A DNA stretch of 64,000 nucleotides from Coffea arabica. Taxonomy: Eukaryota; Streptophyta; Magnoliopsida; Gentianales; Rubiaceae. Under the pieces are notes generated by a model, which worked only from the letters and a program-made list of their open reading frames with translations, had not been told where the DNA came from and searched no databases. Position 1 is the first letter of the stretch, and the number at the start of each line of letters is the position of its first letter. Positions 53,891-64,000 of this stretch are shown here, piece after piece. The position numbers and the translations under genes are program-made. The stretch is taken from contig NC_092317.1 in the NCBI RefSeq assembly GCF_036785885.1, forward strand, positions 1,924,501 through 1,988,500. Direction: 5' to 3'.

Positions 53891-55725
53891 ATGAAAAATA
53901 TTTCGGCAGTGCTTTTTCTCCTTGTTGCTCTAGCAGCAACTTCTCATGCAACATGTTTCCGGAACCCCCTTCGTCTCCTAACTGATGACCAATCCTCCCA
54001 TGCAGAATGCATAACCAGTCCAATCCATCTTCTCAGGCCAAAATCTGGAGCTGGTGGCCATAACGTCCCACAAATCAACTGCCTAAGCTGGCGCCTGGCC
54101 GTGGAAACCTACAACCTGCGTAATTGGAAGTTGGTTCCTGAATCCTGCGAAAACTATGTAGGTCATTACATGCTGGGCAAGCAATATCGTGAGGATTGCG
54201 ATGCTGTGGCTGATATTGCTATTGCATATGCTAAAAACCTCACTCTTGCTGGTGATGGCAAGGAAATTTGGGTCTTCGACATAGACGAGACTTCTCTCTC
54301 CAATGCTCCATACTATGCACGTTCCGATGTTCAATTTGGGTAAGAAAACATAGGATCTTATGACCATCAATCCGCAATCCTACGGACGTGTTTTTGCACT
54401 GTCATTAACTGCATAAAACTTTATATGAATATACTATGAAGGTTACTTTCTCTCATGAAATGCTACCCTCATCGTATCTCTTGTCAAGGTGTTTCATATA
54501 TTTCTGACAGCGACTTAAAGACGGCCGATCCATTTCCATTATCACCCCAATTCTGCAAGTCAACATTACAGAAGTATAATAAGGATTCTTCCGCGTTCTT
54601 GACAAATAAGGTCTATGTCATGCACTAGACCCTTTTTTGGTTTTTTTTAAAAAAAGTGTATGACTCAAAATCCACCGCTAGGGGCATTAATAGTGGAGGT
54701 GCCAAGATCCTGTAGCTTATAGTGGAAATGGGCATTACTAAGTTTAAAGCATTGAGGATTTGACGTTCTGAAGATGAGTATGGATGTTTTATTTTTTGGA
54801 TCTCTTTTCAGGGCAATACCATACAACGATACAAAGTTTAATGCTTGGGTGGCTGAGGGAGTAGCACCTGCAGTGCCTGGAGTTCTTCGTCTGTACAAGA
54901 CACTGTTGTCTTTGGGGATCAAGCCCGTCTTCATATCAGGAACAAAAGAAGTATACAGAGAAGTGAGGATTTCCAATCTCAAGAATGTCGGTTATCGCAA
55001 CTGGGAAAAGCTTATACTAAAGTAAAGACGTGCCCCCCTCTCTTATTGAACCTGATAATTAATTGCATGCATTTGAATTAAGTAAGAATTATTTTTCATT
55101 AGGATTTTATATTGTTTTCACAGATACAGATACAATTTATTTAATGGTTTAATTTTCTGTACACTGACAGTGTATACGTTTTTACCATTAGATGCATGAC
55201 ATATAATTCGAATTCGAATTTGAAACTCAAATTTTGCATATATATCGTATATCCAATTGTGATAATATATACATCGTCAGTGTATATAAGATTTATTCTT
55301 ATTTAATTAACGAGGCAACCTTGCTGGTTCTCTGCGTTTCACCGAGATTTCAAATGCTCAGTGCTTCAACCTCCTTTTTTTTTCCTTCTTTTTTTTTGGA
55401 GGAGGAGGAGGGAGGGGGGGGGGGGGGGCGGGGGATTTGTACAAGGAAAGGAGCCTTTTTCAAGTTGCAAAAGTGATATACTATGCATCATATTATATAC
55501 GAGTACTACCAGTTAAGAAAGAAAATTAATTAATTTAATTAATTTTGTAGGGGAGAGAATGACACGGGTTCAGCAGTGGTGTACAAATCCAACAAGAGAA
55601 CGGAGCTAGTGGAAGCAGGGTACAGAATTGTTGGGAACATTGGAGATCAGTGGAGCGATTTGCTGGGGACAAATGTTGGCGACAGGACCTTCAAAGTACC
55701 GGATCCGATGTATTTCATCGGTTGA
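53891..55725 (+). CDS. Acid phosphatase, HAD class IIIB (VSP-like), secreted
   Basis: Three exons (53891-54339, 54812-55021, 55551-55725) encode 277 residues, slightly over the usual 255-265. A signal peptide (about residues 1-20, MKNISAVLFLLVALAATSHA) predicts entry to the secretory pathway, then vacuole or wall. The catalytic motif VFDIDETSLSN supplies nucleophile Asp130 and Asp132; FISGTKEVYRE is motif II; NIGDQWSDL is the acidic motif IV. Vegetative storage proteins of this family can lack the nucleophile, but here it is kept, so the enzyme should be active on phosphate monoesters. CLSWRLAVETYNLRNWKLVP is a strong family block. In motif II the usual Arg after ISG is Thr. One possible N-glycosylation site is NLT at 116. 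A TATA box lies 66 bp upstream. It has no functional neighbour. The family is certain; vacuolar storage versus phosphate scavenging cannot be decided. Confidence 0.92.
55146..55298. mobile_element. Mutator-like MITE (TACACTGACA family) in phosphatase intron 2
   Basis: A 153-bp element with perfect 9-bp flanking repeats TTATTTAAT (55137-55145 and 55299-55307). The ends are inverted: GGTTTAATTTTCTGTACACT on the left, and GAATAAATCTTATATACACT when the right end is read from the other strand. It is a sister of 10172-10316. Both copies sit inside introns of expressed genes. Confidence 0.75.
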
Positions 55726-57529
55726 GAAAAACGGAAAATTTTTTTTTCTGATTTTTTCACGAATTAATAAGTTGTGTTGTGCACGGTGCACCAACCAGCT
55801 CATTGCGCGATTTTGGAGTTGTGTCACTTCAGCTCAAAGTCTGTCTAATGGAGTAATGAGGTCTATGTCAGCAGCAACCAGCATCCTCTCCCCTTAATTA
55901 TCTCTGTGCTGTGCAATCTCCTTGACAACTTTCTTAGACTATTCCTAAATAAAAAAGTCCTTTCTTTTACTAGTTCTCTTCTCGCTCTACTTTATCTTTG
56001 TCTCTTCTATATCGGAGTGGGATTTTAACTTGAGCAAATGCCATGCTTCAAAAAAAAAAAGAAAAAAGCTTGAGCAAATGCCATAGATGTCACTAAAGTA
56101 TTTAGAATTTTCAAAGATCGCTAAACTTTTTATTTAGCCAAAATCATCATTGAATTAAAAGAAAACATACATCATTCAACTGAAATCGGCATTTAACATG
56201 AGATGAATGAGGGAGACGCTGCTCTCTGTCTCCCTAAATCGGCATTTTTTACACTTCACCATTCCTACTCCTACTTTTACACTGATCTATCTAAGGAACG
56301 ATCCAACTAGATCAGGAGATATCGATGAGAATTTAATTACTATTGGAGTAGACAAGTACACTATACATCCATTTGAATTTTGAAGAAGCCACGTATTAGC
56401 TAGCGGCAAGTGATGGGAGGTACTGCATGATTTTTATTTTGTATAGTGTTTCCTTCATGAGGTAGACAATTAATCTTGTTATTTTTCCGGAAACTTATTA
56501 CTAGGTGGTATACATTCGTTTGACGATATGTATAACATCGTCAAACTTCCAAAAGGTGAATTATTGTTTATAAATCTCTTAGAAGATTTGGCAATCTAAC
56601 ATAGAAATAATTGAAGATTGGGGCAGTATGGAAATAATAAAAGAAAGCAAAATGATGAGTCATTTGGACTTTTCATGTCTACTGTAATCAACCCTATAAA
56701 GAACACCACCAATTATTTGCGCATGCACCCTGCACTGCATATATCTGCAAGAAGATTTGTTTACCAACCATTTGAAATTGATAGTTGAAATTGATAGTGG
56801 CTGCTGTATTATGGAGTCTACTTTAGTAGTAATCAATATTAGTCAAAACTAACATAAGAGTATCAAACTAGCCTAAAAGAAAAAAACATAATAGTATCCA
56901 AAATTTGCCTTGTAGAAAGGGGATTCCAGTTTTCTGAAATGGGATCATAATAATCCTTATAGAAACAATTCACCAAAGAAACATTGAAATGGTAGAAATG
57001 ATCAATAACAAAAATACAAAATACTTGTACGTATTTTTTTTTTTACTAACTTTCTTTCTACCTTTCAAATAAATATTCCAGTAGGAATTTCGAGTTCATT
57101 GCCACGCTTGATGGAACAGCCAAAAATAGCTTTGCCAATAATACTAGTGGATGGATTGTCTTCTTTATTAAAACAGGAAATAAAAATAGTTCCTGCCTCC
57201 AACCTCTCATGGCCTTTTTTTTTTTTTTTTTTTTTTCAAAAGTAAAAAAAGGGGCATGCTATACGGGACAATCTTACGGGCCTGATTCTTTTGGGCCCAA
57301 AACCGCAAACAGATTTGGATGATTTCGTTGGAGTCGGCTACTGGACAGCCAGCCCTAGGATCGGATCAGGCTTTGAAAAACTGAGAGTCTCACATGCGAA
57401 TTCAGCCCATGTAGTGTATGGCGCCTTCTTTCACACACACACACACGCACACACACAAGGGTGAAAAGCCACATCTAGTTTTAGTCCGCTGAATATATTC
57501 AGACAACAGCTTTCACTCTTCTTCATTCA
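55726..57529. other. Intergenic, no gene
   Basis: The 3' flank of the phosphatase gene, then AT-rich spacer with homopolymers (A run near 56050, T run at about 57218-57237) and a (CA)n tract at about 57433-57458. The T run may be a minus-strand retroposon tail. The right part should contain the promoter of the RPC7-like gene. Confidence 0.4.
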
Positions 57530-57690
57530 TTGGACGTCCTCAATCCTAAGTCCTTGATCATCCTAGACATCAAGGTTACGTCTGAACTTTGCTTCTTTGT
57601 TTATTTCCAAGAATCATGATGGTTCATTTAGCTTAAGAAGACTACAGAGGAGGCCTGTTTCTTTGCTGTTGATATTGGCTTTTTTCTCTG
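57530..57690 (+). other. Possible non-coding leader exon of the RPC7-like gene
   Basis: A stretch of mixed composition ends at a good donor (CTCTG|GTATGC at 57690/57691). Several acceptors lie just before the start codon at 58949 (for example GGTTAG near 58919). A leader intron of about 1.2 kb is common in plant housekeeping genes. This is inference from splice signals only. Confidence 0.3.
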
Positions 57691-58948
57691 GTATGCCTCT
57701 TTTCTTTATTTTGTGTTTTTATCCCTGTTTCATGGTGAAATTCATCTTTTCTTTAGGTTTAGAGTGTTTCCTTTGTGTGTTATATATTTTTCCCCACTAA
57801 TCTGTTATGTTAAAACTTACTGCTTGAAAATCACTAAAATTTCATTTGGCTTTTTTTTTTTTTATCATGGTTTCTTTTTTATGTATGTTCTGATATTATC
57901 ATTTATTTGTAAATAGAGTTAGTATTTGGTTTTGGAAGCGTTGCATGACGATGTGTAGTTAAGTTTTGAAGTAAATCAGGGATCATATATCAGCATGTAC
58001 GTGGATTAAAACTGATGATACTACAATAATAAGTGAGCTCGAGCAGTAGGTAGGAAATAATAATGTCTTTTGAAATGGTTAGGGTAAAAATAGGGGTTTA
58101 TGTTCATATGGTTCTGCCCACTAAATCAGCAGCATGCGTGTGAAAGGAACCTGAAAGAAGAATGTCGACCTATATGATAAAAAAGAATGGGAAAATATGC
58201 TCAGTTCGGCCCAACATTGTTGTTAATTTTCCAGGAGAAATGTTATTCTCATATAGTTTAGTTAAGATTTTAGGTGGGCCTAGGCTGTGCAAGGCACAGC
58301 CAGGCTCCTGTAGTAGAAAAACTTAATAATCAAGGAGCTCCATATGTTTATTCAAGGCTACAATTAAGCAGTAACGGGTAAGTTGTCATCAAAATTTTCT
58401 CTTTTACTGGAGTATATATGGAGGTTTATAGATAAAGTAGATTATGTCTTGCTTCTTCATCTATTTTAATTGATAAACAAAGATTGCAGAGAAAAAAAGG
58501 TCGAACCCCTGATTTTACGCATTCTTCTTTGTACTTATTTCTGCAGTAAATAGTGGGTTAGGTACATGCTGAGTATTGAATATGTGACTCGAATACACTT
58601 TTGACTTTTAGTTGGAAAGGGTTTCAGTCTTTGGGTGGAACTTTGAAAGAAAATGGGACTCCATTGGTGGTTTAGATGAACTTTGTCTTCTGCAGTTGTA
58701 TATATTGGAGTACTGCTTTTATCAGTCATTGTTTTTTATTTTTCTAATTAAGCTGTGGTAAACTAGATTTTGCTATTGGTAGTTATGATTAACCATGTTG
58801 GTCCACCTGTTGCATTTTAGAAAAGTTAAAACAACACTGGTCAGTACCTTGCATGTTTCCCTATTTGTACTCAGTTTGTTGGAGACAGTGATGAATCTTT
58901 TTGGCCTAACTTTGGTTAGGAAGCTAGCAAAGAAGAACATTTTGTTAC

Positions 58949-61900
58949 ATGGCATTCAGAGGGCGAGGACGTGGTGGATTTCGTGCTGCTAAGCAAGAAA
59001 ATTTTGATCTCTTTCTGGTAACTAAAACTAAATTTATTGCCTCTTGTTATGGTGACTTTTCCTTTCCTGTAAGTTGCTTTGTCACCTTCCTAATAGTCAA
59101 AGCTTGCACTAGTTATTTTTTTCTTTTGCAATTTCTTGGTTGTGAATAATTTCTTTTTAATGGTACGAATCTGAACTGATTGAAAATAGATTTAGCCTGT
59201 TTAGTCTTGTGGTAGGGCAGAGAATTGTAAGCATTTGAAAGATAAGAAAAAGGCATTTCAGAAACGGTGATCAACCAATCTCTACATATACTTGCATTTA
59301 TCTCACAAAGTAATTGAACCAAAATCTAAATTACCTGAAGATTTTTCATATTTGGTTGTATTGAGAAAAAACTGGATTTTCAGGTCTTCAAGGGAAGTTT
59401 TGGATTTTGTCAAATGCTGTAAACTTCCAAACATGTCTTAAATCTTTTCAACTACTATGAACTTAGGGGTCTCATGTCGCCTTTTTCTTTGAATAAAAAC
59501 TTAGAGCTAAACTCCGTAAATGCAAATCATCAAAATCATCCATAGAATGATATTTCATAGCCATTGTATGGTAGTAATGTAAAATTTCAGTTTAATCAAT
59601 GGCGGTTAGGCAAAGGTTGTTTTGACCCTATTGAACTGCTATTGTATGGGTTCCCTATGAGAGTATCTTGTTACTGTTTATACTTAGTTTCTGTAATAAC
59701 TCTAATGTATTTGTCAGTTGGGTTGTATGTTGTGCTTAAGTTATTTCATTGCACAATTGTAGGAAATTGAGGAACTAGGAACTGCAGAAAGTGTGAAAGT
59801 TGATCCATCCTTCGCCGTGTGGTTTAGTAAATTTCAGAGATACTGGAACTCTTCTCCTTATTATGTTGAAGATGAAAGTGGAGGTGCAAAGAGTAAGTAC
59901 TCATATGCTTGAACACTGCCTTACTTTTGTTTTTGGAGTAGCAGAATGCGAGAAGAAATAAGTCTGATGCTAGAACTGTGTCAACTGATTGATATAAGTG
60001 TCTTGTTTCTTCCTGAACTTGTGCTGGTAGAAAGTCAAAGAATCGAAATAGAAAAGCATGCAGACAGGAAGTCTAAAAAAGCAAGTTCAAAGCAGCCACT
60101 CTCCCACTTCATAAGAATGGAGCCTGATTATGTTCCTGCTGAACTAGCTAAAGGTTTGTGATTCTTGTCAATTCTGGAGATCTAAAAATGGTTGTAAACT
60201 CATCATTCACGGTAAGTATCATTTCTTATTGTTCGACCTTCTCCTTTTCCTTTGTCTTTTACCTTATTATTTTTTGGTGTGCTGATGGATGAGAAGATGA
60301 GAAGAAGGAGAAGCATGGTATCAAAAGAGTGAGATGGAACCCTGAAGCAGGTGATATGAGAATACACTTTGTTGCTTCTTTCATCATGCTTAAATGTATT
60401 TTTTTAATCTTTAAGCTTTTTAACTTTTAAATGAAGTTGATCTGTCAGTGTTTCATTTTGTTTATGTCAATCAAATGTTAATTTTTTTTTTTTAAATTTA
60501 GCTGTGGTTGGCTCTGAGATGGTTTTGGTTTATATTTTTCATATGATTAAGGATTGTCATTTGAAATCCCTTGATGGCCTTTTGTTTTCGTATTTTTACC
60601 TGGTGAATTTGATAATTGAGAAATAGTTGATAGTTGACTGCTTCTTTGTTCTGAATTTCTCCTTGGTGGTTCTGGCTTTTCATCTATAAATATTTTATGC
60701 CATAAAAATTGAGAAATAGTTCTGTGAGCTACCACTTTTTTGGTTGGCTTCATGAGCAATGGAATGTTCTCCTTCTTCAGTTTCATTACCATCCTTTTGG
60801 CAACAGTTTTCAGTCTCTCTCATGGCAGTATTGAATAGTCACAGGATTGCAAATTAGATTTGGACCCAGTGTGCTTTTGGAGTTATTTTCAATCAGTAGG
60901 CTTGGCAACTTAATGATTTTCATTTACTTGGTTTTGAAGCTTAATCATTTATGTACTAAAAAAGAAGCTTATATTATGTTTACTTTTACTGGTTTGGTCT
61001 GGGAACCAGTAATTGATTCCTAGGATAATTTTTTCTGTTTAAACTTGGGGACAAAACCAGAATTTGGGAAATATTGAAACCTTGTTTCCCATGAAGCAGA
61101 TTGTGCTAGATTGTTAAACACCACAGTGACGCTTCAAGGACTTTAAATTTGCTGTAAAGCTGCTCATTTGTTTGGCTTTTGTAGAGTCTTAACTTTTTGT
61201 TCCATACTGACAGTGATTTTCATGTGGCAGACATGCAGAAGTTGGATGTCTTTGAAAAGCTTGAGCAGAAGCATCAGGTAAGAATGCTACTGTTTGTATT
61301 GAGCACTGCTTTCTCTCCTTTGGTAGAGCTGTTTCAAACACCGAATAGCAGAAACAAAAGAAAGCAATTTCTTTATTCAGTAGCACAATAGAAGTGAGAA
61401 GCATTCTTGAGCAGATGAACACATTTTTCTACTCATTTTCTTCACTTGTCCTAGTTGGTTGTCCCGATTATTCTGTTTCTATTCACCTTGAACGCAATAG
61501 GTACAAGAATTAAATGGGAAGGAGGATGAAGAGGAGGAAGGAGATGAAAACCTTGAAGAGGATGAAGAGGAGTATAGTGATGATGGTGATTATAATCAGG
61601 TATTTGTAACAATTGAGACTGTATTTCTGTCTCGGGTTCAATAAGGGCCCTGCCGGAAGATGTGGGGAGGGATCAACTGTTGGCAATGCAAATCGTTCTA
61701 GACCTCATGCTTTGACTTCACCTATCCATTGCAAATATCATATAAAGCTTATATTCGGTGTAGATGCGCTAAAACTGAAAAAATTGTTGCAGAACATTGA
61801 TTTTGATGATGATGAAGACGACTTTAACATGGGTGACGATAATGATGGTACGGACTTTGTCTTTGGCATGATCTTACTTTTTTCACTTCCACTATTGTAT

Positions 61901-61992
61901 ACCAACAATAGAGGTTTATGGTTGCGGTTTAATTACGAAAGCTAATGCTACTGAATCCATTGCGTTGCGTCGCAGATGAACCAGAACTTTAG
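58949..61992 (+). CDS. RNA polymerase III subunit RPC7/Rpc31-like
   Basis: Eight exons (58949-59017, 59763-59892, 60031-60153, 60297-60350, 61231-61277, 61501-61599, 61793-61847, 61976-61992) give 197 residues. The N-terminus MAFRGRGRGGFRAAKQENFDLF is the usual glycine/arginine-rich start followed by the FxLF motif of the Rpc31 family. WFSKFQRYWNSSPYYVED is the plant family block, and the C-terminus is the expected acidic tail (EDEEEEGDENLEEDEEE, then FDDDEDDFNMGDDND). Rpc31 belongs to the Pol III-specific subcomplex (with RPC82 and RPC34 homologues) needed for initiation at tRNA and 5S genes, in the nucleus. All introns are GT-AG. Exon 4 has two acceptors three bases apart (GAGAAG), so a one-residue variant is possible. 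The protein is rather short for the family (plant members are often 200-230). It is adjacent to no other transcription gene. Confidence 0.85.
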
Positions 61993-64000
61993 ATGATGTA
62001 TTCGTAAACGTGCTATCTGGACTCCTTTAGTTGGCACCAACAAAGAAACATCCTTTTACCATTTTGCATGGAGCCAGAATCAGAGGCTCTTGGAGATTCA
62101 CAAAATGGATTTTACTCTGTCAAGATTCGACGTTTCCATTTTGTGGTGGTGACAGTTTATACCATGGAAGAGATAATGGTTTTCTTGTGGTTGCAAGTTC
62201 TGGGAACGGGGAGTGACAGCTGGAGCTTTGCCTCATTTTTTTTACCTTTTTTTTGGTGATATAGCATAAAATTGCATCTTGAAATCGAAAGTTGTAATAA
62301 TCGGTAACGAAAGAGAACTTTAAACCTCTACATGGGTGTAAGTCAAGGGATTTGATCCCTTGGCTTGCATTCTAATATCCAGACTTTTCTGCAACACCCG
62401 TCTAGATAGGTGGTGATTCACTGGATTTCCCACCTCTTTAGGTGTTTCCTTTCCCTTAGTGTGGAGTAAGAGTAGTTATAGTATAAAATCTATCGTATCG
62501 ACGAAGAAAATAATAGAAAATTGTAATGTGAAGGCATGAACTATTTATCTCTTAAATATTCATAATTCTGATCCTACCCCTTACCGACGGTAACCAATTT
62601 TACTACGTAGAAAATAGGCGGCCTGTATTATTATTATTATTATTATTATTATTTTTGGGGTGTTGTTTCCTTCTTTATCCTGCAGTGAAAGTCAATTATT
62701 CAGATGGTCAAATGAAAATTCAAAATGTCATCACTGCGTAGCTCGCGATTTTTCTGTCCAAACATTATGATTATTATTTGATAAGATGAAAAAGACCACA
62801 AATAACATACTACTAAATATGTTTCAGCCGCCATGAATTTGTAACTTCCAAGGTCTAAACTCTAAACGCCGACTGTCCCCAAAGTAGGAAACTTGGATGA
62901 TGGAATATTCTTTGATTTATGTTCATGTTAGTGGGTAAAAGGATGAGTTTTAAAGCCGCAAGAAAAGAAACTGGACGTTTCATCATATGAAGTTGAACAA
63001 CAGGCATGCATGCTTGCACTTTCCACAAGCCCCATCCAAGATTTGATTACCTTGTACCTGTTTTTTTTTTGATAATCCACATGTTAGATACATAAATTAT
63101 TGATAATCCACCTGTTTGATTTGCCAAGCCTTATCAAGGTGGATATACATTACCACAAGCTGTGTGCTGTCTTTTCTTTAAAATGATAAACTGAGAGAAA
63201 TCTGTTGACGCCATCAAAGGAAGAAAAAGTTGAATCGACTAATACTAATAGTTAAGGTAGGCACAAGAATTTAACAGAAACAGAGGAAGAGGTTGGTTTT
63301 TTCTCTTGGTTGGTATGCCGGAAAATATTCCAAAGTCTTCCGGTCAAAGGTCCTTTGTATTCGACTTTGGAATATTAATTTTGCACCATAGTATTTCATG
63401 ATCATAATAATAATACTTTTCGTCCCTGCAGGCTTCTCGAAAAATTACTTGTACTGTGCAAGACCACTACTGCTACAGTGCTACTACGTACTACCTATGA
63501 TAATTTATTCATAGAAGAAGATTAGTAGTAGTGTTCTTTTTGGGGATTGGTGTTGGTGCTGGTGTTGGGGGGGCTAGCTAGGGAAATGGAGTGGATGGGG
63601 TTTCGTACGTAGAACTAGAAGCAGAGCTTATCCGCTTTCGACGACAAGACACAATTCTACAAGTCAAGGATTCATATCATTTTGAAACCGTCGTATATAC
63701 GAGAAGATAATGTCGAATCTGCAGATAAGGCAACGATAGCGAAATTCTTCTGGTAATCCATCATGTTTACTATTGATTATATTAACATAGAAAGCGGTCC
63801 AATAACTTCACCGCAAATTTCATCAACTTCCATTCCACCCTACTTATTCCTCTTTTTATTTTTTTAAAAAGCGTAAGTAGAAAGTTTTGTACCCGACATA
63901 TAATAGTTAGATACATTATTATTATCTTTTTAAGTAGTTGGACCTAAAATCTAGTGGCAACATTTATATAGTAGTTGTATATTAATTATTTGTTATTTTG
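61993..64000. other. 3' flank and intergenic, SINE-like repeat, no gene
   Basis: The RPC7-like 3' region runs to roughly 62280. A SINE-like element lies at about 62299-62520. A (TTA)n tract is at about 62627-62654. The rest is AT-rich spacer without a recognisable frame or RNA gene. Confidence 0.4.
62299..62520 (+). repeat. SINE-like element (copy b)
   Basis: A tRNA-like box B (GGATTTGATCCC) occurs near 62349. It is followed by the 3' module shared with 22135-22235 (CCCTTAGTGTGGAGTAAGAG, then AAAATCTATCGTATCG) and an A-rich tail. Short similar flanks (TTGTAAT near 62292 and 62521) may be the target duplication. Borders are approximate. Confidence 0.5.

Noticed and set aside
54083-54370. Minus-strand frame in the phosphatase region
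   Set aside because: It is the complement of exon 1 of the phosphatase gene, whose catalytic motif is unmistakable.

Overview
The window is nuclear DNA from a flowering plant. The genes have short AT-rich introns, the proteins are plant families (DUF868, myo-inositol oxygenase, GDSL lipases, a CHUP1-like coiled-coil protein, organellar RadA), and the spaces between genes are full of plant MITEs, SINEs and one LTR element. A eudicot is most likely; I cannot name the species.

Layout. A single-exon DUF868 gene lies at 1805-2731 (-). An 11-exon myo-inositol oxygenase gene, MIOX, lies at 7546-10618 (+). Two tandem five-exon GDSL esterase/lipase genes lie at 16174-18253 and 20250-21844 (+). Downstream of the second, on the opposite strand, is an eight-exon poly(A)-binding-protein-like gene (22653-27391, -). 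A decayed fragment of the same gene lies downstream of the first GDSL gene (about 18480-18950), so a [GDSL + PABP] module appears to have been duplicated and one PABP copy lost. Next come a four-exon CHUP1-like gene (29801-32507, -), a young, whole-looking Ty3/gypsy chromovirus (33537-38808) and a 15-exon organellar RadA gene (39360-48548, -). A repeat-rich stretch at 48.5-53.6 kb holds no convincing gene. A three-exon HAD-type acid phosphatase (53891-55725, +) and an eight-exon RNA polymerase III RPC7/Rpc31-like gene (58949-61992, +) complete the set. I rebuilt the exons by reading frame and splice-site phase, and each gene's exon lengths sum to a whole number of codons.

The genes do not form a pathway or cluster; they are ordinary neighbours. 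The mobile-element record is unusually readable: a hAT-type MITE with an exact 8-bp target duplication, four MITEs with exact 9-bp duplications (Mutator-like), a Stowaway-like element in a RadA intron, two SINEs with clear target duplications, an inverted repeat enclosing a minisatellite, a large foldback element, and a 418-bp element with 151-bp terminal direct repeats.

I found no clearly new biological system. The best leads are the module duplication with PABP decay, the PABP paralogue without a recognisable MLLE domain, the GC-AG introns shared by both GDSL genes, a stop-free 87-nt intron that would encode a hydrophobic helix, and the unclassified 418-bp element.
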